Shown: positions 1 to 11,632 of the stretch, in pieces
Layout of the letters: each line of letters begins with the position of its first letter
Numbering within the stretch: the first letter of the stretch is position 1
Assembly (NCBI GenBank): GCA_016271365.2
Contig: CM028129.1
Location: 842,226,001-842,290,000 of the forward strand
DNA from: Neoceratodus forsteri
Taxonomy: Eukaryota > Chordata > Ceratodontiformes > Ceratodontidae
Direction: 5' to 3'
Length of the DNA stretch: 64,000 nucleotides
Position numbers and translations under genes: made by a program
The notes under the pieces: model-generated
What the model was told of the DNA's origin: nothing
Databases searched by the model: none
Seen by the model: only the letters and a program-made list of their open reading frames with translations

Positions 1-1738
1 CTTTACGCTGAAATACATTAACAGTAGAGTAAATAAAATGATAGTGTAAATAAAACACTTACTCTTGCACTTAGATGTAAGCTTTCCTTCCCCACACAAG
101 GTAGAGCACCTTCAAAAGTGCACTCACACTTTCAATACATAGAGATGGAAACTCGAATCCAAAAAATACAACGACGACACGGAACAGCTTAATCAGCGCA
201 GTTATAGTTGTGGTTGTATTCACAAATTTAACTATAGAGATTCTAAGCATTGAAAATGCAGCAAGAAACCACAAATCAGCTCAGAGCAGTACAAAACAGC
301 ATGAAGAACAAGGCACACGCTTCGGTAGAGACAGATGAATGAATTACTGCAAGACGCGCATGCTCTTTTATACGTCTATGGAACCTCCCCTCATTAGCAT
401 ATGGTGGGAATTACAAACTAAAAATAAAAAATAAAAAATATATATAAAATCAAAATGCTAAAATCTCTACCAGTTTATAAGTGATTTCTAAAATACATTT
501 TACAGCCTTAAAAAACTTTTTCTTAAAGTGAAGATATAAAAAAATAAAATTTCAGAACTGTGTCAGTCTGTATAGAAAATCACTTAACTTTTGTCAGTTT
601 TTAACAGATTGTAGACAGATATAGGATTCAGATGACGGTCTCCACTAATCATAAAGGCGTTGATGTTTAGCTTTCTTCTTCTCACCGATCCGACTGGCTG
701 CTGCGTAAAAATCACCGGGACAGGTTAATAATCCCCTCTCCCTCAATTCAGTAGAATTTCAACACAAAACAGCCGGTGACTCTCCAGATTCTCCTCTCCG
801 GACTATATAGTTCTCACAGAGGGTACAAATCAGAACTGGGCGGGGGTAGAGACACTATCCATCCTGAAAAACAAAACACAGCAGAGAAGAGAAAACACCA
901 CGCCAGCAGCTTACACAATAAGATGGACTGGAAAGGGAGCAGATACAGGCAACAACATCATACCTTTTCTAAATAAGTTATAAACACTGCTCCCCTGCTT
1001 CTCAGTTCTCCTTCTTAAAACTGAGAGCGCATAGTGAAATAGCTGCCACTTTCTCCATCCAGTTCATCAAATGGGCTTTCAAAAGGCACACCAAGGAACA
1101 AATAACAATGCCATGTGACCGGCACAGGAATGGCGTGTTTTCAGAGGTGACTTTTAAAGATAAGATATGGACTTTTTTTTTACAGGCATAGCACCAGGAG
1201 TGGAACCAGACAAGTAAGGGGAATGTGCGGGTGACCAAGTGGAAGAAGAAGAGGGATGAAGGTGAATGGTATGGAACAGTGCTGTCATTTAAAAAAAAAA
1301 CTAAAAAAAAGAAAACTGACTTGCTTGGGTGCAGCTTGCTGTGTACAGAACAGCTGCTTCCCATGGTGGTGGTGGCAAAGGGATAGTTGACCAGGGAACG
1401 TTGTTGCTGTTGGCACCGTTGGAAACTTGCTTATGTTACTTTTTTTTTTTTTACTATTTCAAAAACAGTTGGGCTGGAGATACTGGTTACTCCTTGAGAG
1501 GTTCGGGAGCTGAAGAGTGAGTTGTCAGAGCAAGCAGGAGTGGTAGCTGGTGCCATTTTCAGCTGGGATTGGGTTCCATTTTCAAACTGCGGTGAAACAC
1601 AATCTGCAGGAGTAAAAGAATGAGGAACAGAGTCGTGTTGGGAATGAATGGAATGGGTCCATCATAGCTTCCACTGTAGAATTCTATGGCGAATTGAAAA
1701 TTAGGATGTAGTGCCCACCGGGGGGGGGGTGGTAGGGA
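1..1738. other. Unassigned non-coding stretch
   Basis: No gene, known repeat or RNA recognised. The first 600 bases are AT-rich with several A-runs. On the minus strand a TATA-like motif, GTATAAAAG, lies at about 364-373, just downstream (on that strand) of a GC-richer segment, so a decayed LTR-type or other promoter is possible but unsupported by any coding remnant. Homopolymers occur at 1441-1452 (T) and 1720-1729 (G). The short ORFs here lack recognisable domains. Confidence 0.4.
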
Positions 1739-2600
1739 TTGCAGGAAGGTTTAACAAGGCTGGAGACATGGTCTGACACCTGGCAACTTGGTTTCAATGC
1801 CAAAAAATGCAAGGTGCTGCATTTCAGAGCAAAGAATCCAAAGAGGAGCTACCATCTTGGGGGGGAGGTGCAGCTAGTTGTGACTGAGGAGGAAAAAGAT
1901 CTGGGGGTGCTCATTACAGAAGCAATGAACAACTCGGCACAGTGTAGGAAAGGAGCAGCAGTGGCCAACAAGATGCTGGGCTGTATTGCAAGGAGTATAA
2001 CCTCTAGGAGGAGGGAGGTGATTCTGCCGTTATACAGATCGCTGGTCAGACCCCACCTGGAGTGCTGCATTCAGTTTTGGCACCCTAACCTAAAGAGTGA
2101 CATTAGATTCCTGGAAGGGGTGCAACACAGAGCAACAAAGATGATCCAGGGTCTGGGGGAGTTACCATATTAGGTTAGACTGAGGGAGTTGAACATGTAC
2201 CCTCTGGAGGAGAGGAGGGATGGGGGATATGATTGAGACCTTGAAGTACATGAGAGGAATAAACAGGACAAGCACCAAGGGACTTGTTCAAGGGGAGGGT
2301 GGGGAGAGACACTCAGGGTCATGACATAAGATTGGAGGGTGGAAGGTTTAGGAGGGAAATGAGGAGGCATTTCTTTATGGAAAGGGTAGTAGCAGAGTGG
2401 AATGCACTACTGGCAGAGGTGGTGTCCTGTAAAACAGTGGGATGCTTCAAGAGGGGCTGGGCTAGGGCAAAAGGGAGAGTCATGGAAGGGTGGTAGGGTG
2501 GAGGGACAGCTACAGAGTAGGGGTGCTAGCTGCAAAATCAAGCAGACTCGATAGACCAAATGGCCTTTTTCTGTTGGCAGTTTTGTATATTCATATGTAC
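1739..2600 (+). mobile_element. CR1-clade LINE, 5'-truncated 3' fragment
   Basis: This is the end of a CR1-type reverse transcriptase ORF followed by a short 3' UTR. The first frame (1739-2173) shows the post-palm signature with KCKVLHF, EEKDLGVLI and PLYRSLVRPHLE, then RATKMIQGL. A frameshift near 2,170-2,210 moves the frame, and the C-terminal RRHFFMERVV...WNALLAEVV block lies at 2,340-2,420. The 3' UTR holds the CR1-like GACCAAATGGCC at about 2,554, and homology ends near 2,590. The palm, endonuclease and ORF1 are missing, as expected for 5' truncation during target-primed reverse transcription. Same broad family as the minus-strand copies at 8,987, 22,036, 37,853 and 53,697. Confidence 0.85.
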
Positions 2601-2619
2601 TTAAATGGACTGTGATGTA

Positions 2620-2689
2620 GTAACTATGTACATAAATGATTGATGACGTTGTAACTACGTACATAAATGAAATTTATGCACATAGTTAC
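2620..2689. repeat. Short direct and inverted repeat cluster
   Basis: An 18-base segment at 2620-2637 is repeated directly at 2651-2668 with one change and in inverted orientation at 2672-2689, also with one change. The inverted pair could fold into a hairpin or be the remnant of a small palindromic insertion next to the CR1 end. The rest of 2,690-3,215 is unassigned. Confidence 0.6.
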
Positions 2690-3215
2690 TCAGATAAATA
2701 GATTTATCACAGGCCATTTATGTTCACACCTACTACATAAACATCTATATACTATATATTTGTATAACTTGTGTGACTCTGAAGTCACTCTAATAAACAT
2801 GTTATTTTCACTGTTGGGTATCCAAGTGAAAAATAAACTTCTGTTTTTCATTTGGGTATGACATTTGCATTATTTAATGCTTGGATATGTAGGTTGTAGA
2901 AATGGAACATGCAACAGCCTGCCTGAAAATATGCCACTTATTGCCATTCCTAAGGGGGCTTGATTTCTATAAATCACCTGTGTCGGCATCATCCAGACCA
3001 AATGGGTGTTTCATCCTCAGGGCAGGGGATTTCCCCTCCTGGGTGTCTTTGAGGGAGGCATATGTTTTTATTGGTGGGAATATTTATTCTCAAACCTTGT
3101 GTTTGTTTGCTTTGGTTTGTTGTGGGTTTTTGGTTTGCAGTGGGGGGGGGTAGGTGGGTGGTGGTGGTGGTGGAGTTCCCCAGTACATACTTGGATAGGG
3201 ATATACGTGTTCTGT

Positions 3216-3264
3216 ATATATCTATCTATCTATCTATCTACATATATATATATATATATATATA
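3216..3264. repeat. Compound microsatellite (TATC)n(TA)n
   Basis: About five TCTA units at 3221-3240 run directly into about eleven TA units at 3242-3263. It sits about 50 bases upstream of the first codon of the Tx1-like ORF2. Confidence 0.95.
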
Positions 3265-3311
3265 GTGGTCAGGGAGGTAAGCAGGTTTTATTAATACCTT
3301 TTTTACCAGAG

Positions 3312-4592
3312 TATGGCTATGATTTTTAAATACTGTACTTGGAATACTAAGGGTGCACAATCCAATAGTAAATGATACCAGGTTTTAACACATCTCAATA
3401 AACTACATATTGATATTGCCTTTTTGCAGGAAACCCACCTTAAGGTGGACCAAGTCACTCCTTTGTGGGGAGTGGGTTGGTCAAGCCTTTGGGGCTTGGG
3501 GATGATACTCATAAGAGAGGGTTTGCCTAACTAATAGCTCGCTGGGTGCCATTTCACCCATTACAAGTTATAATGGACCCTTCAGGTGCTTTCTTTTTGT
3601 CAGAGAGCTTTTGGGGCACCAGGAGAGTTTATTAGAGTCTATCTGGCTCTATCTCTGATTACCCCAGTTTTTTTTTTTTGCCCATCATATATGCTTATCC
3701 TCTTGGCCCATCCTTCCTCTTACTCTGGCCAGGGATTGGAACATAATTTATACAAATTCATTGGATAGGTTGGGGTGTCAGAGACAAGGGTTATCTACTG
3801 TCCTAAGGGAGCTGATTGACACAGTGGGACTAATGGACCACTGCAGATTGCTTGACCCCACCCAGAGGGATTATACTTTTTTTTCTTCACCACATAATAC
3901 TTTTTCTGGAATAGATTTTTCCTTCTGGGGTGGACGTAGTACAAGGAATCCATCAATGTGAACACAGCCCCAGAGTCAAAGCTTGGAGATTACACGATCT
4001 GTTATTGAAATCTCAGACAACTTTTGAGCATGTGCAAAAATGTATTACAGATTTTCTTTAACTACCAACTCTCCTTTCATGCCTTGAAAAGATGTGTTAT
4101 GGGTATCCACCTTGCATCCAATAGGAGAAAACTTAGAGATCAAGAAGCCTTGTCTCTCTCTCTTTTCATGGATCCATGACTTAAAGAGGACCCTCTCTTC
4201 TTCCACCTCAGACAGCATGTAGGCTAAACTCAATAGCCTTTGAGCTCAGTGTGGGGAACTCCTTTGAGAACAGGCAGAGCATGCTATCTACTGCTCTAAG
4301 GTCAGATGTTTTGACCAAGGTAAAAAGGCTATCAGGTTACTGACTTTGAGGTCACATAAACAAAGCTCCAACAAAAATTATTGAAAGTATTCATACCAAT
4401 CAGGGTCACATTCTTACCCACCCCAGGACATTGCAGCTCAGTTTCAGCACTATTACCAAACCCTGTATAGCCCAGATAGTGATCAAGGTCCTTCCCAACT
4501 TTTGAAAAATTTCCTTTTAGATATCCCACTTCTGAAACTGGGTGAAATCCAATATGCATTCCTTAAATCTTCCCTGGCTCTCTCTCAGGTTA
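3312..4592 (+). pseudogene. Tx1/L1-like LINE ORF2, endonuclease and linker (segment 1 of 4)
   Basis: The reading starts at an ATG at 3312 and shows an APE-type endonuclease: TWNTKGAQSNSK at the start, then IDIAFLQETHL (about 3,408-3,440) with the catalytic-type QET. After a stop near 3,531 and frame changes, the distal endonuclease gives LLDPTQRDYTFFSSPHNTFS at about 3,850-3,905. A degraded linker follows to about 4,330. The segment ends with FQHYYQTLYSPDSDQ at about 4,440-4,490 and LLDIPLLKLGE, typical of the region before the RT. Several stops and frameshifts make it non-functional. The next element starts abruptly near 4,593 and the same protein resumes at 5,067. Confidence 0.8.
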
Positions 4593-5066
4593 AGTTAATC
4601 AATCAATCAAGTCTTTATTTAGCCAGGCAAACTCCATTGAGCAAACTCATTTCCAAGGTGGACCTGCATCACACAAGGTCAAAGAATAACACTTTATGTA
4701 CTGAGAATAGATAGACATAATTATACAATAACAGAAACACAAAAAATACACACAGAGCAATAGCAAATAGGTTCAGGTAATGGGTTAACAAGGTTAGGGA
4801 GAGTGGTATGAGAAGGGGAATTAAAACATTCTCAATCAGCATAGCATATTAAAACATTTTAAATCAGCACAGCATATCATAGGTCAGGACATAGGATATG
4901 AACTTAATGGGGTGATGGAAGGGAGCAGATATGGGGGAAGGAATACAGGACAGCAGCTGTTCTAAGAGGGGTGCTACAGTAGAGGGGCTGGGGACAACAT
5001 ATGGTATGAATCAGAGGGTAAAAAGGGTAAGGGATTAGCAGTAAAATTGGGGGATATTGGTTGAGA
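4593..5066 (-). mobile_element. LINE 3'-UTR fragment inserted in the Tx1-like element
   Basis: Read on the minus strand, this stretch ends with CCTGGCTAAATAAAGAC followed by a (GATT)n tail, seen on the plus strand as AATCAATCAATCAAG at about 4,599-4,613. A plus-strand fragment at about 62,000-62,150 has the same end, CCTGGTTAAATAAAGA plus GATTGATTGA. No coding sequence is present, so it is a short 5'-truncated insertion. It separates two consecutive parts of the Tx1-like ORF2. Confidence 0.65.
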
Positions 5067-5275
5067 ATCGACCTAGACTCTCTTACTCCAGATAAAGCCC
5101 CAGGTCCGGATGGTTATTCCCCTAATTTTAAAAGAACTTAAATCTGTTATTGCCCCAATTCTCTTTGACTTTTACAACTATCTTTATCAGCATGGCACTT
5201 GAGACTGTACTTTGCCTGAAGCCTTTATCACAGAACTGTTAAAACCTGGAAGGGATCCTACCAAAGTCAATAGCT
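5067..5275 (+). pseudogene. Tx1/L1-like LINE ORF2, RT amino-terminal part (segment 2 of 4)
   Basis: The segment encodes the start of the reverse transcriptase. The block DKAPGPDGYSPNF lies at about 5,088-5,130, and ELLKPGRDPTKVNSF, with minor frame disturbance, at about 5,230-5,274. It breaks off just before the conserved RPISLLN motif, which reappears at about 11,640. That continuity shows the 6.4 kb between them is inserted DNA. Confidence 0.75.
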
Positions 5276-5282
5276 TTAGATA

Positions 5283-5288
5283 GAAGAC

Positions 5289-5331
<43 letters not shown>
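5283..5331. repeat. (GATA)n microsatellite, 3' tail of the L2-like LINE
   Basis: About eleven GATA units. On the minus strand this is a (TATC)n run directly following the 3' UTR of the L2-like element, so it is most simply the tandem tail of that LINE. Confidence 0.9.
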
Positions 5332-6484
5332 AACTTTGTTTATATTGCGCCCCTTTCTCAGAGGCTCAGGGCGCTTAACAGTATTTAAAAACAATCCACA
5401 GATGACACATTTCAAAGCATAATACAAAAAAAGCAATATACAATTCTGTCTATCATTCATTAAAACATTCCATAATAAAACAGCAGTCAGTGCATTTATC
5501 AATCTTTAGCTTAAAACAAACGCCTGATTGAATAGGAATGTTTTTAAACCTTTTATAAAGGTTTCCACTGAGGATGCCTCCCTTAAATGTCTTGACAAGG
5601 AGTTCCACAGGGTCAGTGCGGCAACTGAAAATGCGTAGTCCCCTGAATGCTACAACCTGGCCCTGGAAACCACAAGGAGGCAACCCTCAGAGGAACGGAG
5701 AACCTGAGATGGGCGATGATGAACCAGGAGGTCTTACAGGTAGGCTACCCCCCCTCCCCATGTAGGGCTTTATAGGTCAGTAATCTGACCTTGAAGGCAA
5801 TCCTCCACCTTACCAGCAGCCAGTGCAGTTCGTGGAAGATAGGTGTGACAGGGTCAAATCTCAAAACACTAGTCAACAGCCTAGCCACCACATTCTGCAC
5901 CAGATGCAGGCAGTGGAGATTGCCTCCAGATAGCCCCAAGTACAGGGAATTAAAGTAGTCCAGCCTGGATGTGACAAAGGAGTGCGCCAGGGTAGTCAGT
6001 TCCTTAATTGGTATTAGGTTTCAGATCCGGGCAATGTTCCTCAAATGATAGAAGCTGCTTTTGATGATGGCCAACACCGGTGCATCAAGTGTCAAGCCAT
6101 TCTCGAGGACCATGTCCAGATCTTTAACCTGAACAGAGGGGCCTAGAGGGACACCCCCCAGGGCCAGTCCAGGGGAATCTCTAAATCCCCTTCTGTAACA
6201 ACAATGGCTTGGATCCACCAATAGTACTTCCATCTTGTCTGGGTTGAGAATTAGCTAGGTGTGAGTCATCCAGTTCTGGATCTTGTCCAGGCAGGTGTTA
6301 AACACCAAGGCCGCCATCTGGTTTCCAGTTGCACAAGTCAAGTATAGCTGTGTATCATCAGCATAACAATGAAGACCCAGCCCATATCACCTGATAGTGT
6401 CTCCCAATGGCAGCGTATACATTGTAAACAACAAGGGTGACAGGACTGACCCCTGCAGAACTACACAGCATAGAGGCATTGGGC

Positions 6485-6632
6485 TAGATGAGGCTAATCC
6501 CATGTTTAGTTTCACAACTTATGTAACTTTTGTACAAAGAACCTCACTGGAAATGAGCTTGTCTCAGTTGAGCTATCTAATTCATTATGATATGAATAAA
6601 AGTTCTTACTACTACTACTACATTGTCACCCT
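6485..6632 (+). mobile_element. Short LINE 3' end with (TAC)n tail inside the L2-like RT
   Basis: The minus-strand L2 reading is interrupted by a segment ending AATAAAAGTTCTTACTACT followed by TAC repeats on the plus strand. The same arrangement (an AATAAAA signal followed by TTACTACTAC) occurs at about 61,960-61,985, so this is probably a very short 5'-truncated copy of that LINE family. Upstream, TGAGCTTGTCTCA resembles the small stem seen in the related 3' ends. Confidence 0.6.
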
Positions 6633-8986
6633 TTGTACTCTATCCATGAAGAAGGACCTAAACCAGTTGATGACTATTCCAGTTAGTCCACACCAGTTCT
6701 GTAGTCGGTCCAGCAACACCTCATGATCCATGGTGTCACATGCCACTGAGAGATCAAGGAGGACTAAGATGGTATGCTCTCCCCTGTCTCTCACCATTAG
6801 GAGATCATTTACCACCTTCACCAGTGCAGTCTCCGTGCTGTGCCCCGATCTAAATCCAGACTGGAAACACCCATAAGTGGTGGAGGAGGCAAGACACTTC
6901 TTGAACTGGATGGCCGCCACTTTCTCTATAACCTTCCCTAAAATTGGGAGATTAGAGAACAGTCTGTAATTGCTGAGACACGCAAGGTTCAATGAGGATT
7001 TCTTCAATAGGGGCCTAACCAAGGCTTCTTTCAGTGCCATAGGAAAGACCCCACTCTTGAGGGCACTCTGGACAATCTCAGCAACCACAGATGCTATCAG
7101 GTTCACATATCCAACCAAATTTTGGGTTGAACCTGGTCAAGATCACAATATGTTGGTCACAGCCTCGTGACTATGTCAGCCACCTCCTTCACTCCAGCTA
7201 CAGTAGATCGAACTCTGCCCATACAAGAGGGATGCCCCGGCACCCTTTGAGTGACAGTGGAAAAGATCTCAGTTCTGATAGAGGACACTTTGTTGGCAAA
7301 GAACAGAGCAAACTCTTTGTACATTATGCTTGAACCTGTTCCTCCTGCCTGGAGACAGGCTGGGTGTAATAGCCCATTCACCATGCAGAAGAGCAGAGCT
7401 GGTCTGGTCCTTGCTGCAGCAATCTCCCTTGAAAAAGAATCTGCCTTCTTTCTGGAGATTGCCCCTGATAGTCACCATAATGTGACCTCAGGGCAATTTG
7501 TCTTCCATCAGTCAAGATCTCCTCCAGCTCCACTCCAACCTCCGATCCTTTATCTTTAACTCCTTAAGCTCCCCATCAAACCAGGGGAGCCTTCAGTGAG
7601 TAGACAAAGGTCAGACATAGATGGGTGCAACTGAGTCAAAAGCCACACCAACATTCATATTATAGGTCACCACTGCCTCCTCTGGCCTGGTCGCACATGC
7701 AGTTTCCACACTCGATAGACCCAGCACTGCCTGTAGTCCTGTTGGGGACAATCCTCATAAAGAGCAGTACCAGACCATCTCCACAGAGGTTGGACCCCAG
7801 GGGAGACCCCAGATGTGAACCCTATGGTGCTATGATCTGACCAAATGACCAGATCAATCTTGAGGTCAACGATCCCAAGACCGGGAGTGAACACCAGGTC
7901 CAATGTGTGACTATGCAAGTGGGTCACTGAGGTGACTGCTTGAAACAGGCCCAGAGCTTCCAAACTCTGCAGAAGGTCATGCCCAAAGGATGAGAGTCCA
8001 TCATTGACCCAGGCATTGAAGTCTCCCAGAATTAACCATCTAGGGGACTCCAAAATCAGGCCAGTGACAAAGTCTCTGACTTCCCACAGGAATTCCTTCT
8101 CCCCACCCAGTGGACAGTAAATTAGAAGGATCCTGTAGCCTGCTCCAGGACCCCTCACACTGCAACACTCTCAAACAACCTGGTAGAACCCACTGGTAGC
8201 ACCTTGAGGCCCAGGCTGGCTTTAAAACAAATGGTCACACCCCAGCCTCTGTGATCCTTCCTCAGGGTATGTTTCACAGAGTACCCAGCTGGCACTGCTG
8301 CCTCCAAAATGGGAGCAGCATTTTCATCCAGCCAGGTCTCTGTGATGCAAGCCAGGTCTACTGAGGAAACCAAGTCCACTATTAAAGCAGTCTTGTTCCT
8401 TATCAACCTGGCATTGCAAAGCACAGCCCGAGTAGGATGAGGGGAGATTGCTAGATCAGCCACCTGCCCCCTACCAGAGGTGGAGCCCTTGGGCATAGGA
8501 ATCAGACAAGGAGGACCCCTCTCCAACTCCCATATCACCTCAGGGTGCCACTTCTTCCCCACCACCCGAATCAATGACTCCCCGGCAGCCACTGGTGCGG
8601 CCCCCTCCTGCGAGCAATTCTCAAAGCCCTGCATCTCCTGTATGTTTCTGCAGGTAATGAAGGGAGCTCAAAGGGGTGAAGGTCATGCAGGTGGGCCACC
8701 GAGTAGCTGCACCTTTTAAGCTGATATCTCCAACACATCCTGACTGCTGATTACAGCAATCCCACTATACCCCAAATAGCACCAAACCTCCCCACTTAAA
8801 ATAGAAATTACTATCCTCCCAGGAATAAAATACAAAATTCAGTTCACCCACCCTAATGTTCACACTCACACATGCAGACACCATTCATTCCAACAACCCT
8901 CCTGCCCATACCCTCCCAGCAATTAAATGTAAAATTCAATTTGGGGAGATCACTAGTCCATAAGGCGGTGTCCTGCCAGAACATAG

Positions 8987-9404
8987 ATACATAGATACAT
9001 AGAATGTGCCAGCAGATTGGGACCACAAGGTCCATCTATTCTGCCCATGTTTTTTCCTACCCCCCCTACTTGGAATCGCTTGTTAACTTACTGACATATC
9101 TGTCCCATGCTGATTTAAACTGCTTGGCCATCTTTGCCTCCACCACCCCCTGAGGCAGTCTGTTCCATGGGTCCACCACTCTTTCAGTAAAAAAGAACTT
9201 CCTACTATTACTCTGAAATCTACTCCCCCTTAGTTGCATGTCATGCCCTCTTGTCTTACTGCAACTGCTAATCTGTAAGAGGTCCTGTGATTGTACCTTG
9301 TTGATGTGACGTAGACAGCCAGTTCTGAGTGCTGTAATATATTTTTTCAATATAAAATGTATTAATGTCTCTGCTGAAAATTCAAATTCTAGGAATGAAC
9401 TCAC
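8987..9404 (-). mobile_element. CR1-clade LINE 3' fragment
   Basis: On the minus strand the ORF (9,404-9,066) carries the CR1 carboxyl end: TRGHDMQLRGSRF, KFFFTERVVDPWNRLPQGVV and FKSAWDRYV. The 3' UTR includes the reverse of the motif GCAGATTGGGACCACAAGGTCC and ends in short repeats of ATAGATAC at 8,987-9,001. Everything upstream of the RT carboxyl end is missing. It lies in the 5' direction of the L2-like element on the same strand. Confidence 0.85.
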
Positions 9405-11632
9405 TCATCCCCCCCCTCCAGATTTCAGCTGAGAGATGAAAGCCATGGGAAACAGCTGACAGTATGTGAGTTCACACACACTCAGTTTTTTTAGGGACAA
9501 TGTGTTACCTGTAAGACTTTAATCAAGGATCCTGTTTCTCTGAGTTAATTATAGACTGGTTTGAGTTAATTTTGTTAAGAGGGAAATCATAAAAAAGGTT
9601 TATGATGTTGAAGAAAAAAAACACAGGTTATTACACAGAGGTGAGAGGTCATAAATGACCCTGTGAAGCCTGTGTGAGGAGGATACAGCATGAGATCAAA
9701 GAAAGTGTCATTTAAAACTTGAGTTATGCTAAGGTTGCAGAATTAATACTTTGAAATTGCATCCTGTGGTTGTATAGAAATATATATTTTTTAGATATTT
9801 GACAGAGGAGGAGCTGGATGACTTCATCCAAAAGGGGTTGGCCAATACTGCTTGTAAAGATTATTCTCTTTTACTACAGAGAGACACTTTTAGCTGACTT
9901 TGACCAAGATAACATCTGAGCTCTGAAAACAGGTATTTAGAAAGCTAGACAAAATCTAAATATTGTTGTAGGAATTGCACTGTTTTAAACCTTGTTTTAT
10001 TTTAAAGATTTGTATGTCTTTTGATATGAGTTCTGTATTGTATGTTTGACATATTATTATATATTTTAGTAAAAACTCTAATTTTAGAGCAAACCTGTCT
10101 GTCTTTCTTTGAATTGCTTTCTTTTGCTAAGAAATATTTATTGTTAGCAGACAGCAGACATAGCTTGTATGGTGGTACCAAACTGGAAAGAGAAGTGTTT
10201 TAAATCTGAGGTTTTTATTAAAGTTTTAAAGGGTTCATTTCTGCACGCCTGGTTAGGTGACCATAGGCAAAGACATCTGGCCCCCCGAAGACAGATATAT
10301 CACAGCCTATGCATTGGGTATGCTAGCAAGAGGTTAACAGTTTGAATCCCTCCAGAACTGGAGACCGAAGGTTGATCTGAACTCACAAAAACAGACAAGA
10401 GGGTTACCTTGTCTGTTACACTGTTCACAAGACTGCGCTCACAGTTTGGCACTTTGGAAGTAGAGGGCCTGACCTGCTGAGTGAATCTGTGACAGCTGAT
10501 ACCCTTTAAATATTTGAAGGTCTCAGTCTTAGTTAGAACTTTTGTCAGATTTTCAAGCAAAAGTCTCTGCAGACTCAAAGGGAATACTCTCCCCTCTCAC
10601 ATGGAGTATCCCCTCACAGCACTCTATAATCAGGCACAAGCAAGTTCCATGGAGAGCGACTATCTTTGAATCAGTCCCCAGGAAAAGGGCCCCACCACTC
10701 TCACTGCTGGGGATTCCCCTCTAAGCTTGAACACAGTTTAAGGATACTCTGTATGCTGAATGCATCCCTTTTTGAGACAAAAATAGGCAAGCCCACACAC
10801 TATAGTGGCTCAAGCCCTCTTATAGTAATAGCTAGCTCAGTAAAGTCACATTGCCAAGGCACAGCAGATTCAATACTAATGCCTAGCACCCAGTTTCAAG
10901 GTCCAGTTCATCACATGCCACGCTAAGGTGTAAGTGGCAGTCAAATTCTGCTCAACACAGATCTTCCATGTTCAGTCCTAACAAGTGTCTATTCCAAGTA
11001 GTTCTTCCCCCAGACATTCCAGAGTGGCACACCTTCAAAGCACTCGGTCAAGATAGTTCTTAAAGAGCCAGAGAGCCAGGGAGCAGGACATCACATATCA
11101 TTCTCCCTTCTTCTCTCACTTCAGAGAGACACTGGACCGCACTACCTACAAAAGATCTTCTGAGTCCAAGTGCGGCAAAGTTCTTTCTCCAATATGGTCC
11201 AACTGGCAACTACACACCAACTCACAGGAGACTCACACTACTCCCAGAAGGTGTGGATTACTCCAGCCAGCTCCGGGACCAACATCCACTCCAACTGGCA
11301 ACTCAGAGCACTGTCAGGACTCTCTAACACAGCTAAACAACAGACCTCAGGGCAGCCAGAAATCACAGTCACCACTCCAGTACTGCTTTGGTGCTTTGAT
11401 CCAGTGAGCCACACACAGTTCACTGGTAGGAATACTACCTCACAGAAAGAACCCTCTTTAAAAATAACAAAACTATCTCCCATATGCTTCTTCACTTTTA
11501 CAATCCTAACTATACTACTCACCCTAAACCTCGCTACTAACTAAAAATTAAAATAAATTTAATTAAAACAATAAACGTTAAGAGAAAAGCTCCTCCTTAC
11601 AGATGGCAGCCCAGGGTGGCAGCCATCTTGAT
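9405..11632. other. Unassigned part of the 6.4 kb insertion
   Basis: I recognise no coding domain. The left part (9,405-10,200) is AT-rich and free of long ORFs. A perfect 10-bp inverted repeat, AACAGACAAG and CTTGTCTGTT, lies at 10390-10399 and 10408-10417. At the right edge the minus strand reads CAAGATGGCTGCC (11618-11630), a YY1-like motif of the kind found at the 5' ends of some LINEs. The stretch may be the 5' region of the L2-like LINE mixed with other insertions. Confidence 0.4.

Larger units (their letters stand above)
5276..8700 (-). mobile_element. L2-clade LINE with endonuclease and RT, degenerate
   Basis: Reading right to left, the endonuclease comes first (8,634-8,158 then 8,158-7,667), with VLCNARLIRNKT, LACITETWLDE and LGDFNAWV. 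The RT follows (7,118-6,618), with NYRLFSNLPILGKVIEKV and motif A as LVLLDLSVACDTMDHE. The L2-type carboxyl end (6,233-5,745) has VTSRLDYFN, LVQNVVARLL and LHWLLVRWRIAFK. The 3' UTR has a GCGCCC/GGGCGC stem at 5347-5352 and 5369-5374, then a tetranucleotide tail. Several stops and frameshifts break the ORF. DNA with no recognised domain precedes the endonuclease (8,640-8,986), so the true 5' end is uncertain and could extend past the CR1 fragment toward 11,630. A separate ~150 bp insertion lies at about 6,485-6,632. Confidence 0.8.

Noticed and set aside
364..373. TATA-like motif on the minus strand as a gene promoter.
   Set aside because: No coding exon, initiator or other promoter evidence downstream; in AT-rich DNA such a motif is expected by chance.
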